A stretch of DNA of 38,443 bases, taken from JBBEAM01 sp040882845. GTDB taxonomy: Bacteria > Pseudomonadota > Alphaproteobacteria > Kiloniellales > DSM-21159. Location of the stretch: positions 1-38,443 of the forward strand of contig JBBEAM010000014.1 of the NCBI GenBank assembly GCA_040882845.1, read 5' to 3'. Below, piece after piece: positions 15,481 to 24,279 of this stretch. Below the pieces are notes generated by a model that did no database searches, was not told the origin of the DNA, and saw nothing but the letters and a program-made list of their open reading frames with translations. Within the stretch, counting starts at the first letter, position 1. Each line of letters begins with the position of its first letter. The position numbers and the translations under genes were made by a program.

Positions 15481-16080
15481 GTGCAACATTCGATCTCAAT
15501 CTATACTGCCAATCCTGGCGAGCTTCCTATTGCGGTAGATAACATAATGAAAGATAAAAAAGGCAAAGCCGATATTGCTGGAGCTTGGTCTGCAGAATTC
15601 GGTCCGTTGAATCGCTTCTATTGCCATCGGATATCCAAAGACGCGGAAAATTGGGAGGCTCCCTTTGGCGGTGCTTCATCGGAACAAAATGAGTCCAGCT
15701 CGAACTTCAATATAGTAAGCGCAGAGAGGGTGATGTTGCGTCCCGTGCATTGGCCAAATCGTAAAATCGATACGAAGGCATTTTATGATTTCCGGATCTA
15801 CGACATCCGGCCAGGCCATGCCGAAGAATACATAGAAAAACTCTCTGCGGTCCTCTCGGTACGGGAGAAGTATTCGCAAAACTATGCCATCTGGCGCCCT
15901 CTCTCAGGAAACATCCATCGGATTGTCCATCTTTGGCCATATGGCAGCCTGGACGAGCGAACTTCGGTGCGGAATGCCGTTGCAAAGGAACCTGCGTGGA
16001 AGGAATTCGTATCGCAAGTATTCCCGATTCTTGTTAAGCAGCGCTCTTCCCTACTCCGTCCAGTGGCGTACGAGATGTAA
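15481..16080 (+). CDS. NIPSNAP-family protein
   Basis: This 199-residue protein has two ferredoxin-like halves. The second is a clear NIPSNAP domain (YDFRIYDIRPGHAEEY near residue 101, then an IHRIVHLWPY stretch, R at an R..VA position, and a LL.P ending). The GTG start is supported by TAGGAG seven bases upstream. NIPSNAP proteins of this size are common beside aromatic or cyclic-acid degradation genes in proteobacteria, but their biochemical role is poorly known. A small-molecule binding or isomerase-like function is possible. It is the first gene of module B after a 255-bp gap with no convincing gene or operator, and is followed by a VOC enzyme. Confidence 0.75.
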   Translation: MQHSISIYTANPGELPIAVDNIMKDKKGKADIAGAWSAEFGPLNRFYCHRISKDAENWEAPFGGASSEQNESSSNFNIVSAERVMLRPVHWPNRKIDTKAFYDFRIYDIRPGHAEEYIEKLSAVLSVREKYSQNYAIWRPLSGNIHRIVHLWPYGSLDERTSVRNAVAKEPAWKEFVSQVFPILVKQRSSLLRPVAYEM

Positions 16081-16271
16081 CGGAAGGGATCAGTCGGTCC
16101 GTATATTTGCACCAGGGGCGCGCTAGTACTGTCTCCCACTCAGGATCGTTCGCCTCTGCGGCATGCCAAAATGCGATAGAGTTTATCAGTACTTTAGGCC
16201 TTCTGTGAGGGGGGACTCTGCCGTAACTTGGCGCTCTTGGAACTGCGATAGGTCAGGGTCTGGAGTCAAAA

Positions 16272-16931
16272 ATGAATACCTCTACAAAGCAAATGGAACG
16301 CAAATCCAACGATTCTCTGCGAGTGACAGCAGCCGGCCGATCATCGGGCGGTGGAGACGATTCTTTGGTTCGGGGGGTTCATCACCTCGTACTCACGACA
16401 GAGGACATGAAGGAAACTATCGATTTCTACATGGCGATTTTCGGCATGCAGTTGGTACACGGTTTCAAGACAGGACCGGGCGTCGCTGCGATGTCTTCGG
16501 AACGGGGCAATCCTCCCTTCGAGGGGATCCGCCACTACTTCATGGACATGGGCAACGATTCGGTTCTTGCGTTTTTCGAGTTTCCCAAGGGCAAGGTGGG
16601 CAAGAACGATCGGAATACGATCGGGGGCATGCAGCACGTTTCTTTCTGTGTCGAAGATGGTGCCGAATTCGAAGAGTTGCAGCGCCGCCTGCGCGAGAAT
16701 GACGTTCCCTACTACGGCCCAATCAAAATGACCAGCGGGCCGGGATACTCGATCTACTTCTTCGATCCTAGCGGAGCCCGAATAGAAGCCTCTTGCGATC
16801 CAGACGGAGAGGCCACAAAGAATATCATTTCTCACATTACCCAAAGTAAAGAAGAGCTCTTGTCTGAGCTGCGCACGCTCTGCTCGGACGAAGTCTGGCT
16901 GGAGAAAGTCACGGCAGCGCTGCCAGATTAG
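16272..16931 (+). CDS. VOC-superfamily metalloenzyme, module B
   Basis: This 219-residue protein has an N-terminal tail of about 33 polar residues, then a VOC core. Metal ligands are His38 (GVHHLVL), His122 (MQHVSF) and Glu172 (RIEAS). The layout matches the module A enzyme at 11111, including the SIYF-DP.G block before the last ligand, so the two are paralogues with different tails. It may be an extradiol-type dioxygenase or an isomerase acting after the Rieske oxygenase at 21204. CTGGAG precedes the ATG at good spacing. The 191-bp gap upstream shows no clear promoter. Downstream, a weak GTACTT...AAGTAC pairing is not a convincing terminator. Confidence 0.83.
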   Translation: MNTSTKQMERKSNDSLRVTAAGRSSGGGDDSLVRGVHHLVLTTEDMKETIDFYMAIFGMQLVHGFKTGPGVAAMSSERGNPPFEGIRHYFMDMGNDSVLAFFEFPKGKVGKNDRNTIGGMQHVSFCVEDGAEFEELQRRLRENDVPYYGPIKMTSGPGYSIYFFDPSGARIEASCDPDGEATKNIISHITQSKEELLSELRTLCSDEVWLEKVTAALPD

Positions 16932-17232
16932 GCATCTGTACTTCGAGATAGGACTAAAAGTACGAGGCTACGTTGGGTGGCCGCAGCGACCAAGTCGACC
17001 GACAACAGTCACCACTTAGCCTCCACTACGTGAAGCCGTTATATCCGCGCTTGGAGCCATAAGCAACATCGCCCTGTTTAGGGCGGTATCCTCTACGCTT
17101 CCTGTATTACTCTCACTACCTTAAGCACAGTCGATGACTTCGGTGCAACGGTTGTCCTTCCGGCTACCACTGCTGTTCCTTGAGTTTCGGAGTCCCCTGG
17201 AGTCTGTCCAACTTGAGTTCAGCCAGAGCGAA
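16932..17232. other. Intergenic gap between convergent genes
   Basis: These 301 bases separate the VOC gene (+) from the second reductase (-). No reading frame with a ribosome binding site or protein-like composition was seen, and no strong hairpin with a T-run. The base composition is ordinary. I see nothing functional in it. Confidence 0.5.
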
Positions 17233-18192
17233 TTATAGGTCCAGAATGAGCAAAGGGGATTTCACGCGCGAGCAACAAATCATCATGTATTCCTGCTGCT
17301 CCTCTTCGTCGAGGACCAAGTCCCTATGCTCCACTTCACCTTCCAGAAAGCGGGTCATGCATGTACCGCAGACACCATCTTCGCAGGAAGTCTCGACTTC
17401 GACTCCATGTTCGCGTAGCACCGCAACAATCGTCTTGTCCGGCGGGACGTGGAAAGTATCTCCACTACTTGCGATCTTTACCTCAAACCCCCCGGGCGGG
17501 ACAGCCGCTCGCTCGGGATCGAGTGCTGTAGCAAAATGCTCGAAATGAACGGCTTCTTTCGGCCAGTGCGCGGATCCCTGCTTTGCCGCTTTCATGAAGC
17601 CTGCAGGGCCACAATAGTAAAGGTGCGTACCTGACTCATAAGAGCTAAGCAGCTTGGGAATGTCTAAGCCCTTGGAAGGGTCGCCTTCGTCATGATGGAG
17701 CACGACGTCTCCGCGTTCGATAAAAGGGCCGAGAAAGTTCATGAAAGGGGTTTTCACCGGGGACCGCGTGCAGTAGTGAAGCCGAAAGGGGAGCTTCTCG
17801 GCCTCTAGTTCGTGTATCATGGCGATGAGCGGTGTGATCCCGATACCTCCGGCAAGAAGGAGGTGGCGCTTCGCCGTCTCCACCAAAGGAAAGTGGTTTC
17901 TAGGCCCCGAGACCTTCACGGACCCCCCGAGGCGAAGTTCCCGGTGAATTCTGATCGAGCCGCCGCGCCCCTCGTTTTCTCTTAGGACAGCCACCTCGTA
18001 AGCTGATCGGTCCGACGGTGCGCTGCATAGCGAGTACTGACGGACCAAGTTCTCCTCGAGATGAATGTCGAGGTGCGCCCCAGCGCGGAAGGGTTCCAGG
18101 GCGCAGCCGTCAGCTGCCGTTAGCACATAGCGCCGGACATCTTCGGTTTCCAGTACAACATCGGATACGTGTAGCTTAAAACGCTTATACAC
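17233..18192 (-). CDS. FMN/2Fe-2S oxygenase reductase, module B
   Basis: This 319-residue protein has the same architecture as the module A reductase. It has FMN-binding RQYSLC (51-56), LLAGGIGITP (112-121), CGP (194-196), and 2Fe-2S cysteines at 270, 275, 278 and 306. The two proteins have the same length and share the cysteine register, but differ widely elsewhere, so they are old paralogues or independent recruits. It should supply electrons to the Rieske oxygenase at 21204. It is transcribed leftward after the fumarylacetoacetase-family gene, with about 40 bases between them, so the two are probably co-transcribed. Confidence 0.92.
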   Translation of the reverse strand: MYKRFKLHVSDVVLETEDVRRYVLTAADGCALEPFRAGAHLDIHLEENLVRQYSLCSAPSDRSAYEVAVLRENEGRGGSIRIHRELRLGGSVKVSGPRNHFPLVETAKRHLLLAGGIGITPLIAMIHELEAEKLPFRLHYCTRSPVKTPFMNFLGPFIERGDVVLHHDEGDPSKGLDIPKLLSSYESGTHLYYCGPAGFMKAAKQGSAHWPKEAVHFEHFATALDPERAAVPPGGFEVKIASSGDTFHVPPDKTIVAVLREHGVEVETSCEDGVCGTCMTRFLEGEVEHRDLVLDEEEQQEYMMICCSRVKSPLLILDL

Positions 18193-18233
18193 TCTCTTGC
18201 CGTTCGTTGTTCAGTAATCGGATACACGATGCC

Positions 18234-19094
18234 TCAGTCGCCACCGATTAGCGCATTGTGGCCAACGCCACCCTGAATAACCGATAGCGACATCGAACCC
18301 ACCCTATCTATTTCGCAATCCACGACGTCTCCCGGCTTGATCGGACCGACGCCGGCTGGCGTCCCGGTGGCAATGATGTCTCCCGGGTAGAGTGTCGAAA
18401 CTCGCGAGGCGAGCGCCACCATACGCGAGACATCAAGGATCAGATCTCTCGTATTTCCGTCCTGCCGAAGCTCCCCGTTCACCGACAAGCGGAGGCTGAG
18501 CTTGCCCGGATCGCCTACTTCGTCGGCAGTCACAATCGCCGGTCCGAAGGGGCAGAAGCTGTCGTAAGCCTTTCGCATCACCCGTTCCTCCGAGCCGCGC
18601 AATGTGATGTCGAGCAAGCAGCTGTAGCCGAAAATGTAGGATGCTGCCTGCTCAGGCTCTATGTCCTTCCCTTGTTTGCCAATCACAATTGCCAGCTCTA
18701 TTTCGTGATGGAACTCCCTGCCAGGGATGTCCGGCAGTACGATGGGATCGGCTGGACCAGATAGTGCCGAGCTCGGCTTAAGGAAGAAACCGTTGCGGTC
18801 TGCGCGATTCGGCGAGTTCATCTCAGAACCGTGCGAATCATAATTTATGGGATAAGCAATAACCTTATTGGGCCATTGCAACGGTGTCTCGAGGTGTACC
18901 TCGTTGATCGAACGGCCGGGCTTAGTGACGGCGTCTTGAGCTGCGCCTGCATATCTCTCGAATTCCCTGATAAAGCGCAGCATCGCAGAGGGTGGCCAGA
19001 CCTGGTGTTCAACTCCAGGCAGGTCTGTGAGATCATGGACCGTTTCCTCATGGAGGACTCCGATTTGGCCACCGTCGTATCCCACGAACTTCAT
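18234..19094 (-). CDS. Fumarylacetoacetate hydrolase (FAH) family protein
   Basis: This 286-residue cytoplasmic enzyme has FAH-fold metal ligands Glu131 and Glu133 in HHEIELAIVIG and Asp162 in LLDIT. It also has Lys106 in FFLKP and the C-terminal motif ATGTPAGVG (242-250). Family members cleave or isomerise 1,3-diketo and 2-oxo-alkenoic acids, for example acylpyruvates and homoprotocatechuate ring-cleavage products. That makes it a natural step after a VOC ring-cleavage enzyme. A family-level name only is justified. It lies between the LysR gene and the reductase on the same strand, with small gaps, forming a leftward unit LysR-FAH-reductase. Confidence 0.9.
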   Translation of the reverse strand: MKFVGYDGGQIGVLHEETVHDLTDLPGVEHQVWPPSAMLRFIREFERYAGAAQDAVTKPGRSINEVHLETPLQWPNKVIAYPINYDSHGSEMNSPNRADRNGFFLKPSSALSGPADPIVLPDIPGREFHHEIELAIVIGKQGKDIEPEQAASYIFGYSCLLDITLRGSEERVMRKAYDSFCPFGPAIVTADEVGDPGKLSLRLSVNGELRQDGNTRDLILDVSRMVALASRVSTLYPGDIIATGTPAGVGPIKPGDVVDCEIDRVGSMSLSVIQGGVGHNALIGGD

Positions 19095-19218
19095 ACTTTA
19101 ACCCTCTCTAGCGCTCCGGAAATAAATCGTAAAGCAAAGCTGTCATGGAGAACCATCAAGCAGAAGCCCGAAATTGCTGATCGCCTCTATCACATGCTTC
19201 GATAGCCGGGGGCAGGCT

Positions 19219-20157
19219 TCAGATGGGCGCCTCGAGGGCGTTCGCTGTCATGTGGTTTCGCAGCGCTTCTATCAGCCACTGCCCAGCGCGACCTGGCGCC
19301 CGCGCTTGATGAAATGCGATGTAGATAGGCATAGGGAGGAGAGACGGTAAGCGTTCTTGGACTGTCAGGCGCTTCAAGCGCTTCATTTTGATATCCTCCG
19401 CAACGATGTGGAACGGCATGTCCGCCCATCCGAATCCCGCCAGCAGAAAATTCAGCTTGGAGTTGAGGTCGGCCAGACGCCACACGCGCTCGGAAATAAC
19501 GCGGGTCGCCTCCCAGGTTCGCGTCATCGTGCTGCGTTCCGTCATCGAGAGCTGTGTATGCGCTTTGAGGTCGGCCAGCGTGATGTCGCGACTGTAGCCG
19601 GCCAAGGGGTGATCGTTCGAGACAACCATTGTGGGTTGCGAGTTGCCGATGATATTTCGCTCTTGCAGGCAGATTTCGCTGGGAGGCACCAAACCGCTCG
19701 GAATGGGGCAAATGCAAAGACTGCAGCTCTCATCGAGGAGATGGTCCAACACACCGCCGATCCCGGCTGTTTGCAAAGTAATCGGTACGAGGGGAAATAT
19801 CTCCTCAAAGCTTTTGAGGACGGGTGTCAGCAACGTGCTTGGGATCGAGAAATGGACGGATACGTTCAGAGCTGGTTCAAGCTTGTCCGATATGTTTGCA
19901 GCCCGAGTCTTGAACTCGTCTATGCGCTCGATGATGGCCCTGGCGTCAACGGCGAGCGAACGGCCTGCCTCGGTTAGCTTTGGAACGTGCCCCGAGCGAT
20001 CAAAGAGTGGAACATCGATCGTACCCTCCAACATAATAATTGATCGGCTTATGGCCGACTGAGCCCGCCTCAGCTGCCTGGCAGCGGCTGAAAAACTGCC
20101 CGCGTCGCACACCGTTATGAAAATCCGAAGCTGATCGAGGGTAATGGCATCGATCAC
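19219..20157 (-). CDS. LysR-family transcriptional regulator
   Basis: This 312-residue protein has the N-terminal winged helix-turn-helix (LDQLRIFITVCDAGSFSAAA, then QSAISRSI and LFDR, residues 8-53). A periplasmic-binding-like effector domain follows. It is divergent from the SDR at 20276 across a 118-bp gap, the classic arrangement for a LysR activator and its target. It therefore probably governs module B, contrasting with the IclR control of module A. A minus-strand promoter is proposed just upstream. The effector is unknown, but such proteins commonly sense the pathway substrate or a ring-cleavage product. Confidence 0.9.
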   Translation of the reverse strand: MIDAITLDQLRIFITVCDAGSFSAAARQLRRAQSAISRSIIMLEGTIDVPLFDRSGHVPKLTEAGRSLAVDARAIIERIDEFKTRAANISDKLEPALNVSVHFSIPSTLLTPVLKSFEEIFPLVPITLQTAGIGGVLDHLLDESCSLCICPIPSGLVPPSEICLQERNIIGNSQPTMVVSNDHPLAGYSRDITLADLKAHTQLSMTERSTMTRTWEATRVISERVWRLADLNSKLNFLLAGFGWADMPFHIVAEDIKMKRLKRLTVQERLPSLLPMPIYIAFHQARAPGRAGQWLIEALRNHMTANALEAPI

Positions 20158-20191
20158 GGATCCATCTCCTGAATTGTTAGATGTGATCGCT

Positions 20192-20220
20192 ATTTTAGAG
20201 CTGTGTGAGATAGGTGGAAA
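20192..20220 (-). promoter_or_regulatory. Putative promoter of the LysR gene
   Basis: On the minus strand TTTCCA (20220-20215) and TAAAAT (20197-20192) are separated by 17 bases, placing the transcript start about 25-30 bases before the LysR ATG. The octamer GCTATTTT occurs twice in direct orientation (20189-20196 and 20223-20230), 34 bases apart. It flanks this promoter and may be part of a LysR binding region. Confidence 0.45.
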
Positions 20221-20275
20221 CTGCTATTTTTTCTAAATACAAGAGAATCTAAGAATTTTTGGTAGGACGTAGGCC

Positions 20276-21022
20276 ATGGTCGATGGAGCCAGAAGAACGG
20301 CGATTGTTACCGGTGCGGCCCGCGGAATCGGATTCGAGGTCGCTAAGGCATTGGCCACCGAAGGAATGCAGCTCGTCTTGCTCGACTGCTTGTCAGAGGT
20401 TCGTTCAGCGGCCGAGGAGTTGGGTGCTGAGGGCTTTGTGCTGGATGTCGCCAGCGAATCCGAAGTCGGGCGGACGGTGGCGGAGATCGCCGAGCGCCGT
20501 GGCTCGATAGATATCCTGGTGAACAACGCCGGCATCACCGTTAAACGTGACGGCCTGCGGGTGCCCACGGAAGAGTGCAGCCTTGGCGATTGGAATAAAG
20601 TTTTAAGCGTGAATCTAACGGGCCCGTTCCTGATGTGCCGCGCATGCATACCTCATATGAAGCGAAGGGGTTGGGGCCGGATAGTTAATCTCGCTTCCCA
20701 GGCCGGGCGCACCGGCTCTCAGTTCTCAGGTTCCGGCTACGCAGCCTCAAAAGCTGGCTTGATCGGATTCTCGCGGATCCTGGCAGGCGAGCTGGGGGAA
20801 TTGGGTATTACGGTCAACTGCGTCGCGCCGGGACGCATACGGACGCCGATGAACGCACTAGGCGGCGAGGCAATTAACACAACCTTCGCCAAAGCCGTGC
20901 CGCTGCGCAGGGTCGGCTCACCCGAGGAGGTGGCAAGCGCCGTCGCCTTCCTCGCCTCCGATGGGGGTGGATACATTACAGGAGCAGTGATCGATGTTAA
21001 TGGTGGCGCATTCATGGGCTAG
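20276..21022 (+). CDS. Short-chain dehydrogenase/reductase, module B
   Basis: This 248-residue classical SDR has TGAARGIG (12-19), NNAG (83-86), Ser141, Tyr155 and Lys159 (YAASK), and a FabG-like C-terminus (GGYITGAVIDVNGG). All catalytic positions are intact. It is the first gene rightward from the LysR regulator. A role as dehydrogenase of a cis-dihydrodiol or hydroxy acid made by the Rieske oxygenase encoded next is a reasonable guess. A 3-oxoacyl reductase role cannot be excluded from sequence. TAGGAC precedes the ATG. A 181-bp gap separates it from the oxygenase. Confidence 0.9.
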   Translation: MVDGARRTAIVTGAARGIGFEVAKALATEGMQLVLLDCLSEVRSAAEELGAEGFVLDVASESEVGRTVAEIAERRGSIDILVNNAGITVKRDGLRVPTEECSLGDWNKVLSVNLTGPFLMCRACIPHMKRRGWGRIVNLASQAGRTGSQFSGSGYAASKAGLIGFSRILAGELGELGITVNCVAPGRIRTPMNALGGEAINTTFAKAVPLRRVGSPEEVASAVAFLASDGGGYITGAVIDVNGGAFMG

Positions 21023-21203
21023 AGATACTACCTATTAGGGTGTCTCAAGCCGCGCTATATCCGCTGTCTTGATGGACTGCATCAATTTTTTAGCGTTTCA
21101 TGGATAGGTCCTAGCCCATTAAAATACTCACTACGGTGCTATCGGGCCCGAAGAGGGGTTTGGGCCGTTCGGTAGCACTTATCCAGGTTCATGAGGGTAA
21201 AGC

Positions 21204-22388
21204 ATGTCATCAGCCCAGCCGATCAGCCGCAAAAATAAGCATATCCAGAGTTCCGAAGATGACGCCCTGGAGCGAACCAGACGCCCCCTTGACCGCGCCC
21301 GGCATGCCCCCGGCTATATCTATTCGTCGCCCGAGGTGTTCGCTCTCGAGAAAGAACGAATCTTCATGAAAGACTGGCTGCTGGTGGCGCGCAGCGAGGA
21401 CCTGAAAAAGCCGGGCAACTACATGACATTCCGGGTGATGGGCGAGCCCGTGCTGCTGGTCCGCAACGAGGATGGCAAGGTAAACGCGCTTTCGAACACT
21501 TGCGCTCATCGCGGCGTAGAGGTCGCCTCGGGCTGTGGCAAAGCCAAGTTGTTCCATTGCCCCTACCACGGCTGGCTTTACGACCTTAATGGTCAGCTGA
21601 AGCGCGCCCAATACATGGAAACAGTTAAGAATTTTGATTTCGAAAACTGTCGATTGCCTTCGCTACGCTGCGAGGAGTGGGGGGGCTCCATTTTCATTTG
21701 CTTCAGTGAAGATACGCCCCCGCTCGACGTCTTCCTTAAGGATCTGATCGACGAATACTCCTTTTTGCATCCCGAGCTTTGCGAGGCCCGCAAGAAAATA
21801 GTCATTCAGTTCGACTGCAATTGGAAGCTCGTTGTCGAGAACAAAATCGACATCTATCACGTCAATACGCTTCACGCCAAAACGCTAGGCGCGCAGACGG
21901 ATTTCAGCAAAACCGGCTTCGACGGTGAGAACGGAAAACTTACTTCCAACGGTGGAGTAAGCATGCGTTATCCTGGCACCACCGGAATCCCTTCGCGCAA
22001 AGAGATATTTCCGCTTATGCCTTGGATGGAGGATATCGGGTCCGAGTACGGATCACACATGCGGCATTCGCCTAATCTGCACTTTGTCGGTCGCGCGGAC
22101 GGAATTCGCCTTTCATCTGTCTGGCCGCTCGACGTTGACAAAACTGAAGCTTGGTTTTGGTACCTCTTTCCAAAAGAGTGGAAGGGCGATCCTGACTACG
22201 ACGAGAAGTGCCAACTATACGAGGATTTCCTAGTATCTATTCTAACGGAAGACAGCGAAATGATCGCTTCATTACAGAAAGCTACTGCCACCCGGAGTTT
22301 GCGTCCGGGCCCGATGTCACGCTTGGAAACGGGTATTCACCATGTCCTTAACGACTACCTCGACCGCATGTTCGGCGAGAGGGGTTGA
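21204..22388 (+). CDS. Rieske ring-hydroxylating oxygenase, alpha subunit
   Basis: This 394-residue protein has Rieske ligands Cys100-x-His102 and Cys119-x2-His122 and a mononuclear iron site Asp216-x2-His219-x4-His224 in ENKIDIYHVNTLH. The longer N-terminus (PGYIYSSPEVFALEKERIF) and the family layout match benzoate/anthranilate-type or carnitine-monooxygenase-type alpha subunits rather than VanA. No small beta subunit gene is present anywhere nearby, so it probably works as an alpha-only oligomer. Electrons should come from the reductase at 17233. It lies between an SDR and a TRAP operon. GAGGG precedes the ATG. Confidence 0.92.
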   Translation: MSSAQPISRKNKHIQSSEDDALERTRRPLDRARHAPGYIYSSPEVFALEKERIFMKDWLLVARSEDLKKPGNYMTFRVMGEPVLLVRNEDGKVNALSNTCAHRGVEVASGCGKAKLFHCPYHGWLYDLNGQLKRAQYMETVKNFDFENCRLPSLRCEEWGGSIFICFSEDTPPLDVFLKDLIDEYSFLHPELCEARKKIVIQFDCNWKLVVENKIDIYHVNTLHAKTLGAQTDFSKTGFDGENGKLTSNGGVSMRYPGTTGIPSRKEIFPLMPWMEDIGSEYGSHMRHSPNLHFVGRADGIRLSSVWPLDVDKTEAWFWYLFPKEWKGDPDYDEKCQLYEDFLVSILTEDSEMIASLQKATATRSLRPGPMSRLETGIHHVLNDYLDRMFGERG

Positions 22389-22543
22389 GGATGCTGTCCG
22401 CGTCGCCCGCGCTAGACAAATCGGAAGGGTGAGGCGGGCTATCCCAAAGATTTACTGCCGGTTATAGGCCTTGTCTAAGGCCCAATGAACTAAAAGGTTG
22501 CCTACGGTTGGGCATCACCAAATGAACAAGGGAGGAAAGTATC

Positions 22544-23671
22544 ATGAAATACAGAAAATATGCCAGTATTGCCATAACTTCAGGTATGGCTATCGCCTGC
22601 TTCGCATTGACCGCCGCCGAAAGCGCCGCGGAAACTAAGAGTATCCAGTATTCGAGCTATGCGCCGGAATCCCACCTGATCAATACCGGCGGAATCGTGC
22701 CCTTTATCGAGCTCGTCGAGCGGGACACCGGCGGAAGCCTGGACATAGAATTTCGGCCGGGTGGAGTCCTCTCCAATGCCCGCACGACCCTGTCAGCCGT
22801 TTCAAGCGGAGCGGTGGATGGAGGATTCATCGTCGGCGTGTACACGCCGCAAGAATTGCCGATGAACAATACCTTGAGCGACCTTGGCCTCAGCAGTTTC
22901 GATCCCCGGGTACTAACCGGCGCCATTAACGAAATGGCGCTATTGGATTGCGAAACCTGTTTGGAGGAATGGGAGCAGCATAATGTCGTGCCCTTTGGCG
23001 CCATATCCACAACACCGTACCTGCTTCTGTGTAATGGAGAGTACAACACGCTTGCCGACCTTCGCGGCAAGAAGGTTCGCGCTCCCTCTACTTCAGTTCC
23101 TCTGGCTCAAGCGCTTAGCATGACGCCTGTGAACATCGCCAGCACGGAGATCTACGAAGCTCTGCAGCGAAATCAGGTGGACTGCAGCTTCGGCTCTCTG
23201 TCTCACATCAAGAACTATTCCCTGTGGGATGTCTTGGAAAGCGTCGTTGCCTTGCCGGTCGGCTCGACCTTTGGCCACCAGATGCTGACCTTCAATGCCG
23301 ACGTGTGGGAAGGTCTAACGCCCGAGCAGAAGGCCGCCATGCGGAAGCATGCACCGCACGCCCTGCGAGGCGTCTTGGAAGCCTACACCAAGGGCGACGA
23401 GACTTCTAAGCAAGAGGTCATAGAAAAGGGCATTGCCTGGATCGAACCTACCCAGGAGATGCTTGACGTCGTCGCCGCCCAGCAAGCAGAAGAAGCTTCC
23501 AGAATGGTGGAAATGGCGGAGAGCCGCGGAATCCCTGGCGCTCAGAAAGAGATCGCCGTCTTTATGCAAAAGATAGACAAGTGGACCAACTTGGTCAGTG
23601 AAGAGGGCTACTCGTGGGAGGACTACGAGGACGACCTCGCTGCCGAGATTTACTCTCGCTTGCCGCAGTAG
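22544..23671 (+). CDS. dctP: TRAP transporter substrate-binding protein, module B
   Basis: This 375-residue DctP-family periplasmic protein has a signal peptide (KYRK, a hydrophobic core, cleavage near residue 29 after SAA). GKKVRAPS places the carboxylate-binding Arg at about residue 179. It carries an odd pair of Cys in a short DCETC stretch (135-139) and further Cys near 163 and 213, unusual for this family and possibly disulfide-forming. AGGGAGG precedes the start. It heads a dctP-dctQ-dctM operon. It is only distantly similar to the module A protein, so the two transporters probably import different acids. Confidence 0.92.
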   Translation: MKYRKYASIAITSGMAIACFALTAAESAAETKSIQYSSYAPESHLINTGGIVPFIELVERDTGGSLDIEFRPGGVLSNARTTLSAVSSGAVDGGFIVGVYTPQELPMNNTLSDLGLSSFDPRVLTGAINEMALLDCETCLEEWEQHNVVPFGAISTTPYLLLCNGEYNTLADLRGKKVRAPSTSVPLAQALSMTPVNIASTEIYEALQRNQVDCSFGSLSHIKNYSLWDVLESVVALPVGSTFGHQMLTFNADVWEGLTPEQKAAMRKHAPHALRGVLEAYTKGDETSKQEVIEKGIAWIEPTQEMLDVVAAQQAEEASRMVEMAESRGIPGAQKEIAVFMQKIDKWTNLVSEEGYSWEDYEDDLAAEIYSRLPQ

Positions 23672-23688
23672 CTTAACGTCGGAGCATC

Positions 23689-24228
23689 ATGAGAGGGGCA
23701 ACTGGCGCCATGATGGACAGCTTGTTCGACAAGGCGTCGCGGTTCATAGCCTCGGCTGGCGCTATTCTCGCGGGCGGCGCGGCCCTACTCATGATGCTCC
23801 ACATCTGCACGGACGTCGCTTTCAAGTACCTCGGCCTGAATCCAATCCCGGCGACCATGGAGATTACGACCGCTTATTACATGGTACCGATCACCTTCTT
23901 GCCTCTGATTTCGATTCAGAGATGTCGTAAGCATGTCGTCGTCGAGTTACTTATCGGCAATCTCTCGGGGCGAAAGCGCCGCATTACCGAGATTAACGCG
24001 TTGCTGGCCACGGCAGCCTATTGTTTTTTCTTGGCTGTGGGTGGCGTAACCGAGGCTTTAGACGCCACGGCGAGGAACGAATTCCGGTACGTGGGGTATT
24101 TCGATCTGTCAGTTTGGCAATCACGGTGGTTCGTACCCGCGGGAATTGGCGGCATGGCGCTTGTCGCCTTAGGGCAAGCAATTCGAGAGATACGTGCGCC
24201 ATCGGGCGAGTCATCGCGGGAACAGTGA
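23689..24228 (+). CDS. dctQ: TRAP transporter small permease, module B
   Basis: This is a 179-residue protein with about four membrane segments, typical of DctQ (MVPITFLPLISIQRCRKHVVVELL is the conserved helix 2/loop region). It begins 17 bases after dctP. Internal ATGs at 23710 and 23713 are alternative starts. It should tether the binding protein to the large permease. There is no hairpin at its start comparable to the one in module A. Confidence 0.87.
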   Translation: MRGATGAMMDSLFDKASRFIASAGAILAGGAALLMMLHICTDVAFKYLGLNPIPATMEITTAYYMVPITFLPLISIQRCRKHVVVELLIGNLSGRKRRITEINALLATAAYCFFLAVGGVTEALDATARNEFRYVGYFDLSVWQSRWFVPAGIGGMALVALGQAIREIRAPSGESSREQ

Positions 24229-24279
24229 TCTTGTCGGCCGAAGCGGCGCCATCCAAGACAATCGGGAGCTGGAGTTAGC

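Noticed and set aside
16940..16975. GTACTT...AAGTAC as a terminator after the module B VOC gene
   Set aside because: Only six pairs, a long loop and no T-run.
17040..21062. Shared nonamer TATATCCGC in two module B gaps
   Set aside because: Only nine bases, not palindromic, and not placed consistently relative to gene starts; likely chance.
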